Under the pieces are notes generated by a model, which was not told where the DNA came from, made no database searches, and worked only from the letters and a program-made list of their open reading frames with translations. DNA of 64,000 bases from Clostridium sp. BJN0001 (GTDB lineage Bacteria; Bacillota; Clostridia; Clostridiales; Clostridiaceae), in NCBI RefSeq assembly GCF_022869825.1, contig NZ_CP094971.1, forward strand, positions 1,117,501 to 1,181,500, in the 5' to 3' direction. Positions 17,904-26,139 of this stretch are shown here, piece after piece; positions within the stretch are counted from its first letter, which is position 1, and each line of letters begins with the position of its first letter. Position numbers and translations under genes: made by a program.

Positions 17904-19688
17904 ATGATTTTTGGTAAAACAGAAGGAATTAAAAATACAATTTTAGACCGTTTAGAAGAAATATATAAAATTAAAACTAGTAAAGACGAGGTATGTGATA
18001 TATCTATAATTAATATAATGGCGTCTGTTAGTTCTGAGATAGAAAAAGAGGTGTCTGTTTCAATAAGTAGAAATGGAAATACTGAAAATGTCACTATAGG
18101 GGATTCAACATCAGCTAAAATTGACCTTATAGATATTTATGAAAAAAGGCTTTCAGGAATTAGAGTTATACATACTCATCCAAATGGAATTTCAAGATTT
18201 TCTGCGCTAGATATTACAGCACTTTTAAAACTTAAACTTGATGCTTTAGTTTCTATTGCAGTAAAGGATTCTAAAATTATAGATTTTGCTTTTGGAAATA
18301 TAGCATTATACAATAATAGATTATCATATGAAGAAAAAGATAATCTTTCATTAGATGAATTATTAAGTATAAATGTACTTGATAAAATAAGATTCTCTGA
18401 AGATATGATAAAAACAAATGATGTTATTGAAGATAATTCTGAAAAAGCAATTCTTATAGGCTCAGATACAAAAGAAAGTCTTGAGGAACTTAAAGAACTT
18501 ACAAAAGCATGTGATATTCCTGTTACTGATTTGATATTTCAAAAAAGAGAAAAAATAGATCCAGCTTTTTATATAGGAAAAGGAAAAGTTTTTGAAATAG
18601 CTAATATAAGACAGAAAGAAAGAGCAAATGTTGTTATTTTTGATGATGAACTTTCAGGATCTCAGGTTAGAAATCTTGAAAATGCAATCGGAGCAAAAGT
18701 AATTGACAGAACAACTCTTATACTAGAGATATTTGCAAGAAGAGCAAAATCAAAAGAATCAAAAATACAAGTAGAACTTGCACAGCTTAAATACAGATTA
18801 TCTAGACTTCAAGGTCTTGGAACTGTGCTTTCAAGAACTGGAGGAGGAATAGGAACTAAAGGTCCTGGAGAGAAAAAACTTGAGACAGACAGAAGACATA
18901 TAATGGAAACTGTTTATGATTTAAAATCTGAACTTAAGAAAATAAAAAAGATAAGAGAAGTGCAAAGAGAAAAAAGAAATAAAGATAATATAGCTAAAGT
19001 TTCACTTGTGGGATATACTAATGCTGGAAAATCAACAATACGAAATGCATTATGTGAAATGTCCTCTAAGATAGATGCTAAAGCTAAAGAAGGTGTACTT
19101 GAAAAAGATATGCTTTTTGCAACTCTTGATACAACAACAAGAGCTATTATGCTTAAAAATAAAGGAACAATAACAATTACAGATACAGTAGGTTTTGTAA
19201 GAAAACTTCCTCATGAACTTGTTGAATCATTTAAATCTACTCTTGAAGAAGTAATATATTCTGATCTTTTATGCCATGTTATAGATATTTCAAGTGAACA
19301 TGCATTAGATGAATATAATGCAGTAAATGAAGTCTTATCTGAACTTAATGCTTTAGATAAGGAAACAATTATAGTTTTAAATAAATGTGATAAAGCAAGT
19401 CCTGAAAATATTAAGAAATTTTATGACTGTGTAAAAGACAAAACTGTAGTAGAAATATCAGCAAAAGAGAAGATTAATTTAGATAAACTTTTAGATCTTA
19501 TTGAGCAAAAAGTTCCGTATAAATATAAAAAAATTAATTATCTTATTCCATATGATGATACAAAAGCAGCATCATTTTTACATAGAAACGCAAGAGTAAT
19601 TGAAGAGGAATATAGGGAAAATGGCAATTATATAGTTGCTGAAGTTGATGAGGAAACTTACAATAAATCAAAACAATATGAAATTTAA
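17904..19688 (+). CDS. hflX: GTPase HflX with JAMM-like N-terminal domain
   Basis: The start is the ATG at 17904 because AGGAGGTG lies at 17891-17898; an earlier in-frame ATG at 17868 would swallow that site. The product is 594 residues, against ~420 for E. coli HflX. Residues ~1-180 form an extra domain with HTHPNGISRFSALD, an exact HxHx7SxxD JAMM arrangement. The HflX core follows: NTerm domain ending GTVLSRTGGGIGTKGPGE, G1 VGYTNAGKST, G3 DTVGFVRKLPHELVESF, and G4 VLNKCDKA. HflX binds and splits stalled or hibernating 50S-containing ribosomes. Confidence 0.92.
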   Translation: MIFGKTEGIKNTILDRLEEIYKIKTSKDEVCDISIINIMASVSSEIEKEVSVSISRNGNTENVTIGDSTSAKIDLIDIYEKRLSGIRVIHTHPNGISRFSALDITALLKLKLDALVSIAVKDSKIIDFAFGNIALYNNRLSYEEKDNLSLDELLSINVLDKIRFSEDMIKTNDVIEDNSEKAILIGSDTKESLEELKELTKACDIPVTDLIFQKREKIDPAFYIGKGKVFEIANIRQKERANVVIFDDELSGSQVRNLENAIGAKVIDRTTLILEIFARRAKSKESKIQVELAQLKYRLSRLQGLGTVLSRTGGGIGTKGPGEKKLETDRRHIMETVYDLKSELKKIKKIREVQREKRNKDNIAKVSLVGYTNAGKSTIRNALCEMSSKIDAKAKEGVLEKDMLFATLDTTTRAIMLKNKGTITITDTVGFVRKLPHELVESFKSTLEEVIYSDLLCHVIDISSEHALDEYNAVNEVLSELNALDKETIIVLNKCDKASPENIKKFYDCVKDKTVVEISAKEKINLDKLLDLIEQKVPYKYKKINYLIPYDDTKAASFLHRNARVIEEEYRENGNYIVAEVDEETYNKSKQYEI

Positions 19689-19751
19689 AGAATTTTAAAA
19701 GTTTGCTATAATAAAGTTAAGTATTGTTTATATAAAGAAGGTGTGGGGAAC

Positions 19752-20666
19752 TTGACAAAATCTATAATGGATTATCAGAAAGCTTCAAATAAACTCATAA
19801 ATCATTTTAAGAATAATGAAAAAGTGCTTGCAATATTTGCTTTTGGAAGTATAGTAAGTGGTGATTTATGGGAAGAATCGGATATAGACATTTTTATTGT
19901 TTATAAAGATAATTTTATGGAGATTCGTGATGTCTATTCAAAAATTCTAGGTGTTAATGTTCATATGAAACTTTTATGCAAAAAAAAGCTTATAGAAATA
20001 TATAACAGTGAACATAACAAAGGAATAGTAAAAAATATTCTTTCTTCATCAAAAATAATATTTTCAAGAGATGATGAAATAGAAAGGCTTTATAATAAAT
20101 CAAAATATGATTTTGATGATTGTATTGAGAAATGGAATCTTGTATATCTTGGAAACACTATTAAAAATATAGGTGTTGTAAAAAAGTATATGCATAATGA
20201 TAATATAGTAACATCATATGAAGTTTTAATAAGAAGTCTTGATGAACTTTCAAAACTCTATCTTAATTTAAATGGATACACAATAACTAAAGATTCTGTA
20301 AATATGGCTATGAATTTTAATAATAAATTTAATGAAATAGTAAATGAATTATTTAATAGTGAAATATCAGAAGAACTTATAAAGAAAGCTTTAGCTTATT
20401 TTGAAAGATATATTGATGAAAATTTATTTAAAGCATCGAAAGTTCTTTTAGACTTCTTAGATAAAAAGGAGTCATATTTAAGTTCTTATGAAATAAAAAA
20501 GGATGATGATTTTAAAGACTTTAACATAAGAACTGAGATTATTTTAAAAGAATTAAGCAAAAAGAAATTTATAGTAAGAGATTCGAGAAAACTTAAACTT
20601 GAAACAGAAGAAGAACTTATAATTGAAAATGTATATGCTTATAATGATAGACTCAATTACAGATAA
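19752..20666 (+). CDS. Nucleotidyltransferase-domain protein
   Basis: About 304 residues. I favour the TTG at 19752, with AAGAAGG about ten bases upstream; the GTG at 19743 is too close to that site. The nucleotidyltransferase motif FGSIVSGDLWEESDIDIFIV (GS...DxD) is at residues ~34-53. The rest is helical, like the substrate-binding or HEPN-like partner region of such proteins. It may transfer nucleotides to a small molecule or RNA; the substrate is not apparent. It is followed 18 bases later by a MocR gene, probably in one transcript. Confidence 0.65.
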   Translation: MTKSIMDYQKASNKLINHFKNNEKVLAIFAFGSIVSGDLWEESDIDIFIVYKDNFMEIRDVYSKILGVNVHMKLLCKKKLIEIYNSEHNKGIVKNILSSSKIIFSRDDEIERLYNKSKYDFDDCIEKWNLVYLGNTIKNIGVVKKYMHNDNIVTSYEVLIRSLDELSKLYLNLNGYTITKDSVNMAMNFNNKFNEIVNELFNSEISEELIKKALAYFERYIDENLFKASKVLLDFLDKKESYLSSYEIKKDDDFKDFNIRTEIILKELSKKKFIVRDSRKLKLETEEELIIENVYAYNDRLNYR

Positions 20667-20684
20667 TTTTAAGGAGGAATTTCT

Positions 20685-22112
20685 TTGAAGATAGCACTTA
20701 GAATATATTCAGGAATAAAATTTAAAGAAGAAGTACCTAAATATATACAGATAGCATCCTTTATAAAATGTCTTATAGATAAAAAGACGATAGAGGAAGG
20801 AGATAAACTTCCTACAATACGTGATCTTTCAGAAGTAATTGGGGTAAATAAGATAACAATTGTAAATGCATATAAAAAACTTAAGTCAGATGGATATGCT
20901 TATCAAAGAGTTGGAAGTGGTACATATGCTAAAAGAAAGGATATATCATCTGATTTTTCGCGTGAATATTCTAATATATTAAATAATGTAAATAATATGA
21001 CAGATGATGAAAATATAGTTGATTTTACAGGAGAAACTGTATCGGAAAATTTTTTTCCGATTGATGATCTTAAAGATATAATCAATAAAGTCCTTGAAAG
21101 AGATGGAGCTAAAGCATTAATATCACAAAATAAAAGAGGATACGATAAGCTTATAGATACTCTAGATGAGAACTTTTGGTATAATAAAATAAATACTGAT
21201 AATATGTTAATTATTTCAGGAGCTCAGCAGGGAATAGATATTGCATCTAAAAGTATACTTAATATTAATGATAATATAATTGTTGAAAATCCAACATACA
21301 TAGGGGCTCTTTCGGTTTTTAAATGGAGAAAAGTTAATCTTTTTCAGGTGCCAATGAAAGAAGATGGCATTGATATTGATAAATTTGAAAAAGTTCTTAT
21401 GAAAAATAAAATAACAGCGTTTTATACTATGAGCTATTTTCAGAATCCTACTGGGATTAGTTATTCAATTGAGAAAAAGAAGAGGATTATTGAATTATCA
21501 AATATTTATAATTTTTACATAATAGAAGACGATTATCTTTCAGAACTTATTTATGATAATAGTTTAAATTATGTTTCTTTTAAAAGTCTTGATAAATATG
21601 ATAGAGTAATTTATTTAAAGAGTTTTTCAAAAATATTTTTGCCAGGTATAAGGCTTGGATATTTAATAGCTCCTGATAATTTAAGAGATACTATACAAAG
21701 CTCAAAATTAAATACTGATATTGCAACTTCTTCACTTATGCAAAGAGCACTAGAAGAATATATATCTTGTGGCAAATGGATTGAAAATATAAGAAATATG
21801 AATAGTGAATATTCCAAAAGATACAAATTAATAAAAAAAATATTAGATACTGATTTTAAAGAATTATTGGAGTATATAGATCCTAAAGGAGGATTAAGTT
21901 TTTATATAATATGCAAAGAGAAGTCTCTTGATACAGTTGAACTTTTTAGACTTCTTAAGGAAGAAGATATACTAATAACGCCAGGAATATTGTTTTTCCC
22001 AGTTTCAACAGGTGGAAAAAATTCATTTAAAATATCATTTTATCAAACTAATGAACAGCAAATAAAAAGAGGACTTAAATTTATAAAAAAAGAATTGGAA
22101 AAGTTAATATAA
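20685..22112 (+). CDS. MocR-type PLP-dependent transcriptional regulator
   Basis: 475 residues, TTG start after AAGGAGGAATTTC. Residues ~15-80 are a GntR winged helix (KYIQIASFIKCLIDKKTIEE, LPTIRDLSEVIGVNKITI). The rest is a fold-type-I aminotransferase domain: ENPTYIGALSVF, NPTGISYS, and the PLP-Lys region LKSFSKIFLPGIRLGYL. MocR proteins sense PLP or amino acid derivatives and regulate genes such as pdxST. No PLP synthesis gene is adjacent. Likely co-transcribed with its neighbours. Confidence 0.9.
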   Translation: MKIALRIYSGIKFKEEVPKYIQIASFIKCLIDKKTIEEGDKLPTIRDLSEVIGVNKITIVNAYKKLKSDGYAYQRVGSGTYAKRKDISSDFSREYSNILNNVNNMTDDENIVDFTGETVSENFFPIDDLKDIINKVLERDGAKALISQNKRGYDKLIDTLDENFWYNKINTDNMLIISGAQQGIDIASKSILNINDNIIVENPTYIGALSVFKWRKVNLFQVPMKEDGIDIDKFEKVLMKNKITAFYTMSYFQNPTGISYSIEKKKRIIELSNIYNFYIIEDDYLSELIYDNSLNYVSFKSLDKYDRVIYLKSFSKIFLPGIRLGYLIAPDNLRDTIQSSKLNTDIATSSLMQRALEEYISCGKWIENIRNMNSEYSKRYKLIKKILDTDFKELLEYIDPKGGLSFYIICKEKSLDTVELFRLLKEEDILITPGILFFPVSTGGKNSFKISFYQTNEQQIKRGLKFIKKELEKLI

Positions 22113-22134
22113 GAAATATTCTGGAGGAATTTAA

Positions 22135-22782
22135 GTGGCATATATTACAATTAAAAATTATGGAGAAGATAGATTTATAGAAAAAAAATCTGAATTTATA
22201 GGTTATGCAAAAAGAGTAGAAAATGAAGATGATGCGAAAAAGTTTATAAACGAGATACGTTTAAAACATAAAGATGCAAAACATAATTGTTATGCGTATG
22301 TAATAGGACAAAATTTTAATATAAAAAGGTATTCAGATGATGGTGAGCCAAAGGGAACAGCAGGAATTCCAATACTTGAAGTCTTAAATAAGAGTATGGT
22401 TACTGATTGTGCCATAGTTGTAACAAGATATTTTGGAGGAATACTCCTTGGAACTGGTGGCTTAAATAGAGCGTATACAAAAGGAGCTTCTATTGCAATA
22501 AAAAATGCAGGTATAGTTGAAAAAGTTATTGGATTTTCCACTAAGTATACTTTTGATTATGATATTTTAGGCAAAATCCAGTATATGTGTACGAAAAATA
22601 ATTGGTATATTGAAGATATAATATATACTGATAAAGTTACAATAGAGATATTAATTGAAAAGAAGATGTCAGAATCATTAGATAGAGAAATTGCTGAAAT
22701 TACAAACGGTAAGGCAGTTTTAGAAAAGGGAGAAGAAAAGTTTTATTTTAAAGAAGGATACAGATTATACTCAGAATTATAG
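22135..22782 (+). CDS. YigZ/IMPACT family protein
   Basis: 215 residues, GTG start after TGGAGGAATTTAA. The IMPACT signature appears as HKDAKHNCYAYVIG, YSDDGEPKGTAGIPIL and IVVTRYFGGILLGTGGL. The C-terminal ~80 residues are the DUF1949-like domain. Homologues are linked to translation stress in eukaryotes; the bacterial role is not defined. The gene starts 22 bases after the MocR gene. Confidence 0.9.
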   Translation: MAYITIKNYGEDRFIEKKSEFIGYAKRVENEDDAKKFINEIRLKHKDAKHNCYAYVIGQNFNIKRYSDDGEPKGTAGIPILEVLNKSMVTDCAIVVTRYFGGILLGTGGLNRAYTKGASIAIKNAGIVEKVIGFSTKYTFDYDILGKIQYMCTKNNWYIEDIIYTDKVTIEILIEKKMSESLDREIAEITNGKAVLEKGEEKFYFKEGYRLYSEL

Positions 22783-22795
22783 AAAAGTAGAGTCA

Positions 22796-22824
22796 TTGTA
22801 TAAAAGCTCAAATTGTGGTATAAT
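22796..22824 (+). promoter_or_regulatory. Sigma-A-type promoter of yebC
   Basis: TTGTAT and TATAAT are separated by 17 bases, 41 bases upstream of the yebC start. Confidence 0.6.
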
Positions 22825-22864
22825 TACTATGTATTTATGAGTTAAAAAGCGAGGAGGAAACGGT

Positions 22865-23602
22865 ATGTCAGGACACTCAAAATGGCATAATATACAGGCC
22901 AAAAAAGGAAAAACAGATGCCAAAAGAGGTAAGATATTTACCAAAATAGGTAAAGAATTAATGGTAGCTGTAAAAGAAGGCGGCTCTAATTTAGATGCAA
23001 ACAGCAGACTTAGAGATGTTGTTGCAAAAGCTAAAGCAGCTAATATGCCTAACGACAATATAGAAAGATCAATTAAGAAAGCAGCAGGAGAATTAGGTAC
23101 AGTAGATTATGAAAATATAGTTTATGAGGGATACGGACCGAGCGGAGTTGCAGTAATAGTTGAAACTCTTACTGATAATAAAAATAGATCAGCAGCAAAT
23201 GTAAGATGTGCATTTACAAAAGGTGGAGGAAATCTTGGAACTACAGGATGTGTAAGTTTCATGTTCCAGGAAAAAGGAGAAATCATAATTTCAAAAGAAG
23301 ATAAAGATGAAGATGAAATGATGATGATGGCACTAGATAGTGGAGCAGAGGATTTTCAGTCAGAAGATGAAGTATTTGTAGTTACAACTACTCCACAAGA
23401 TTTTGGACAGGTACGTGAGTCACTTGAAGAAAAAGGAATAGAGTTTTTAGAAGCAGAAGTTAAGATGATACCAAATACATATACATCTATAGATGAAGAA
23501 GCAGCTAAAAAATTCCAAAAGATGCTTGATATGCTTGAAGATGATGATGACGTACAAAATGTTTATCATAACGCTGAATTCCCAGAAGGATTTGAAGAAT
23601 AA
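22865..23602 (+). CDS. yebC: YebC/PmpR family protein, 3' end reconstituted by element integration
   Basis: 245 residues, full family length: [20 protein letters not shown] at the start, TRxGGNLG-like [18 protein letters not shown] in the middle, and an acidic end. YebC/TACO1-family proteins bind DNA or, as shown more recently, assist translation of proline-rich stretches. The last 68 bases, coding for residues from about 224 to the stop, are repeated at 40278-40345. Integration of the adjacent element therefore keeps the protein intact. The normal terminator has been moved to 40381. Confidence 0.95.
   Translation: MSGHSKWHNIQAKKGKTDAKRGKIFTKIGKELMVAVKEGGSNLDANSRLRDVVAKAKAANMPNDNIERSIKKAAGELGTVDYENIVYEGYGPSGVAVIVETLTDNKNRSAANVRCAFTKGGGNLGTTGCVSFMFQEKGEIIISKEDKDEDEMMMMALDSGAEDFQSEDEVFVVTTTPQDFGQVRESLEEKGIEFLEAEVKMIPNTYTSIDEEAAKKFQKMLDMLEDDDDVQNVYHNAEFPEGFEE
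23535..23602 (+). repeat. attL: left copy of the 68-bp yebC-end direct repeat
   Basis: Runs from TTGAAGATGATG through the yebC TAA. It differs from the right copy at two bases, AAC GCT against AAT GCA, both synonymous (Asn-Ala). The crossover must lie in either the 5' identical block (~37 bp) or the 3' identical block (~27 bp). Confidence 0.92.
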
Positions 23603-23667
23603 AGATATTAACCTCTTGGTATTACTAGCTTTGAACGAATTAGAATATTAACTTTAAAAACTAAATA

Positions 23668-23682
23668 ATTAAGGTGTACATC
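23668..23682 (+). repeat. Putative integrase arm-type site (left)
   Basis: ATTAAGGTGTACATC is present 66 bases inside attL. Near copies (ATTAAGGTATACGC and ATTAAGGTGTATATC) lie inside attR. Shared short direct repeats near both ends are expected of tyrosine recombinase arm sites. Confidence 0.45.
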
Positions 23683-23714
23683 AATTATGGTTTATGTTTA
23701 ATGATGTATATATA

Positions 23715-23751
23715 AAAAAACACTTTCTGTTATTAACAGGAGGTGTTTTTT
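23715..23751 (+). terminator. Terminator hairpin enclosing the integrase Shine-Dalgarno
   Basis: AACACTTTCTGTT pairs fully with AACAGGAGGTGTT (with G-U pairs) around a 3-base loop, extended by A/T pairs and followed by TTTTTT. The AGGAGG at 23738-23743 lies in the 3' strand of the stem, and the integrase TTG starts directly after the T run. It would end yebC transcription and hide the integrase ribosome binding site in read-through RNA. Confidence 0.75.
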
Positions 23752-24670
23752 GTTGTTATTAAAAGGTTTATTGAAAGAATTTATATTAGAACTAGAAATA
23801 AGGAACTATTCCAAAAGAACGTTAAAAGGTTATAGAAATAATAATTTATTAATGTTTACCTATTTAGAGAAAGAATTTAATATTACCGATATTGAAGATG
23901 TTAAACCAACATATATAAAATCTTACATTAAATTTTTACAAAGAATTAAAAGAAAACCAACATATATAAATGGAATTATTAAATGTTTTAGAGCTTTCTT
24001 TAAATATGCGACAGATGAAGAAATAATTGAAAACAATCCAATGTTAAAGATTAATTGGTTAAAAGAGGAAAAGGTAATAATTAATACTTTCAATGACGAA
24101 GAAGTTGATAGAATGATGAAAGTATATACAGGTAGCGATTATATGAATATTAGAAATAAATGTATTTTGGCAATATTATTTGATACTGGTGTCAGAAATT
24201 TAGAATTATGTTCATTAAAAACTAATGATGTAAAAGACACTTATTTAACAGTAAAACAAGGAAAGTGTAGAAAAGATAGAAGAGTGGCTCTAAGTCCTAT
24301 AAGCAGAAGAATAATTCTTAGATATGTAAGATGCAGAAATAGTTTTTTTGCAAATAGGATTATAGATGAGACTACACCGTTTTTCTTAAGTTACAGATTT
24401 AAGGCTTTAACAATTGAAGTGGTTGAAAGAGTCATGAAAATAGCTGGTAAGAAAGCTAATATTAGAAAAGATATACGTTGTAGTCCTCATACTGCAAGAC
24501 ATTATTTTGCACAAGCTCAACTTAGAAATGGATTAGATATATATTCGTTAAGTAGGTTATTAGGTCATGAGAATATTTCAATAACTAAGCGTTATTTACA
24601 AGGACTTCAAGATATTGAAATAGTAGAAATGGCAGTAAAAACAAGTCCATTAATGAACTTAAGAAAGTAG
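23750..24670 (+). CDS. int: Tyrosine recombinase/integrase
   Basis: 306 residues from TTG (a second TTG follows at once). Residues ~8-95 are the SAM-like N-terminal domain. The catalytic domain shows the first Arg in DTGVRNLELCSLKTNDV, the HxxR box in SPHTARHYFAQA, the second His in LSRLLGHENISITKRYLQGL and the nucleophile Tyr in KRYL. It sits next to attL, as integrases normally do, and acts on the yebC 3' end. Translation may be limited by the hairpin over its ribosome binding site. No excisionase is obvious; small HTH proteins nearby are candidates. Confidence 0.92.
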   Translation: MLLLKGLLKEFILELEIRNYSKRTLKGYRNNNLLMFTYLEKEFNITDIEDVKPTYIKSYIKFLQRIKRKPTYINGIIKCFRAFFKYATDEEIIENNPMLKINWLKEEKVIINTFNDEEVDRMMKVYTGSDYMNIRNKCILAILFDTGVRNLELCSLKTNDVKDTYLTVKQGKCRKDRRVALSPISRRIILRYVRCRNSFFANRIIDETTPFFLSYRFKALTIEVVERVMKIAGKKANIRKDIRCSPHTARHYFAQAQLRNGLDIYSLSRLLGHENISITKRYLQGLQDIEIVEMAVKTSPLMNLRK

Positions 24671-24679
24671 GTGAACACA

Positions 24680-24859
24680 TTGTTAGATATAGAAACTGAA
24701 TATGGGTGTTTTGGACATTTTAAAGACTTACTTCTATTCATGCAAGAAGAATGTTTACAAGAGATAGAGATAACAGATATTAAATATTGTTTAAGTGAAA
24801 TCTATGGAAAAGGTACTTATACACTAGATGAAATTAAACAAATAGTGCAAAAAAAATAA
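24680..24859 (+). CDS. Small acidic protein coupled to integrase, 59 aa
   Basis: I prefer the TTG at 24680, preceded by AGGTG at 24672-24676 which overlaps the integrase stop; a GTG at 24671 is the alternative. The product, LLDIETEYGCFGHFKDLLLF onwards, is helical and acidic and ends in QIVQKK. I recognise no family. Its position directly behind int would suit a recombination directionality factor or regulator, but that is only inference. Confidence 0.45.
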   Translation: MLDIETEYGCFGHFKDLLLFMQEECLQEIEITDIKYCLSEIYGKGTYTLDEIKQIVQKK

Positions 24860-25069
24860 CTGATACTTTATCAGAATACCAGTTACCAAAACTACAATTG
24901 AATATAGTTTTATAATTCCCTATTGAAAAGGAACTACTACAATAATATTAGTTTAACCCTTTTTTAAAATATAGTCAATAGGGTTTTATTTCCTACACCC
25001 TTTTTTTTAAGAGGTAGGTTTAGTGGAATAGGGGAGAAACACTTAAAATAAAACGTCTCGGGTAGTTCC
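24860..25069. other. Intergenic region behind integrase with weak hairpins
   Basis: No gene is visible. An AACCC...GGGTT pairing around 24955-24985 and a CCTAC...GTAGG pairing around 25002-25018 with a long T run could end integrase transcription. Confidence 0.4.
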
Positions 25070-25379
25070 GACTAATTAACTCGGCGTATTTGCATTGCCT
25101 ATCATATGCGATATGTCGTCAGTTGAGTAAGATACAACACTCTCAGCGTCTACAGGATAGATAATCAAAAGTGTAGTGGGAGGTTCGCTTGGTCGCAAGA
25201 CAGGAACTTGTACAAGATAGAAATATCGTAGCCTATGGGCAAGTAGTAGGTTATTAAAGTACATTTGTAAAACAAGATAGGTAATATTACGAAGATACAA
25301 TTCAGCTAAAGTCAGTAATATTTTGTTAGTCCAATTTTTAGGGCTAACTATACCCAAAAACGTGTCCACAGGCTTAGTC
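25070..25379 (+). ncRNA. Candidate large structured RNA
   Basis: This ~310-base stretch is clearly richer in G+C than its surroundings and has no convincing gene, yet folds well. Stems seen by eye: GAGT/ACTC (25125-25128, 25139-25142); a nested AGGTTC + CTTG hairpin with GTCG loop (25181-25209); GATA-GAAA-TATC with a GNRA loop (25216-25227); AATATTAC/GTAATATT (25283-25290, 25315-25322); GTTAGTCC/GGGCTAAC (25325-25332, 25341-25348). GACTAA (25070) and TTAGTC (25374) could close the whole. The strand is assumed. Large phage-borne RNAs such as ROOL and GOLLD are possible relatives; I cannot confirm membership. Confidence 0.4.
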
Positions 25380-25578
25380 AGTATATAGCACTTTACCTCA
25401 AAGTCAAGTAATAAGCTTAAAATATATAGTATAAAACAAGACGAAAGATAAAAACAAGATAGAGTTTAACAAGTGTAGATATATTATAATGTTCATATAA
25501 GAAAGAACGAGAAAAAACGTCATAAAATAGAAATAATAGAAAAAGATGAGTTTGTCCGAAACGTAACTACTTGTAAAC

Positions 25579-25627
25579 CTAGTAACACCAACGCTTACAA
25601 GGTTTGTTCTCAATTTTCTAATAGGGA
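25579..25627. repeat. 49-bp direct repeat, copy 1
   Basis: It begins CTAGTAACACCAACGCTTAC and ends TCTAATAGGGA and is identical to 26140-26188. In this copy, flanking bases allow CTTGTAA/TTACAAG and AAACC/GGTTT pairing. Degenerate relatives of the TAGTAACACCAACGCTTACA core occur near 26653 and 37474. Confidence 0.85.
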
Positions 25628-25701
25628 GAAGGAAAAAGAGTAGAGAAGAATAGAAATAAATTAAATTTGTCCTAGTAAAGTAAAATTACTATAAATGGCT
25701 C

Positions 25702-25717
25702 AACCATGCGTGTTTGA
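25702..25717. repeat. 16-bp inverted repeat, left arm
   Basis: AACCATGCGTGTTTGA is the exact reverse complement of 25927-25942. A 14-base match to the right arm recurs at 26231-26244 and a weaker one near 26514. Confidence 0.8.
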
Positions 25718-25751
25718 ATGGTATAAAATTTAAAAAGTCCGATAATTTAAT

Positions 25752-25904
25752 ATGGTAGGTAATATAGAAAAAAGAGACAAATGCACGAATTTAAATAACA
25801 ATCTAGAGCTATCTTTAAATAATGAAAAATATAAAAGTTGTGAAGTATGTGGTAAAGAAATAAAATTAAAAAACGATAGAAGAATTCAAAAAAAAAAGGT
25901 ATAA
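25752..25904 (+). CDS. Possible 50-aa fragment with half a zinc ribbon
   Basis: An ATG-started frame encodes a Lys/Asn-rich peptide with KSCEVCGKEIKLKNDRR, the first half of a CxxC zinc ribbon, and then stops within a poly-Lys run. No ribosome binding site is evident. It lies exactly between the arms of the 16-bp inverted repeat. It may be a remnant of a phage zinc-ribbon gene. Confidence 0.3.
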   Translation: MVGNIEKRDKCTNLNNNLELSLNNEKYKSCEVCGKEIKLKNDRRIQKKKV

Positions 25905-25926
25905 TTCTCGCAAATAGAAAACACAC

Positions 25927-25942
25927 TCAAACACGCATGGTT
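25927..25942. repeat. 16-bp inverted repeat, right arm
   Basis: TCAAACACGCATGGTT pairs with the left arm at 25702-25717. It continues as GTCACGTTTATA, which is again similar at 26245 (ATCACATTTATA), so the repeat unit is longer than 16 bases. Confidence 0.8.
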
Positions 25943-26139
25943 GTCACGTTTATAAGCAATTTAACTATATATTCCCTTTAATGAGTAGAAACAAAATAAA
26001 AACATATATAATTCTACTCAACTTTTCATTTTTCATAACACATACCTCTTTAATTTTTATTTAACTCTCCTAAAATAAAGATGGTAAATTTAATAAAAAT
26101 AAAAGATTAAAATAATCGACTAACGTAACATTGCTACAT

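Noticed and set aside
25076..25369. Minus-strand open frame of 97 codons in the structured region
   Set aside because: It has a GTG start without a ribosome binding site, and the stretch is packed with RNA stems. I judged a structured RNA more likely, though coding is not excluded.
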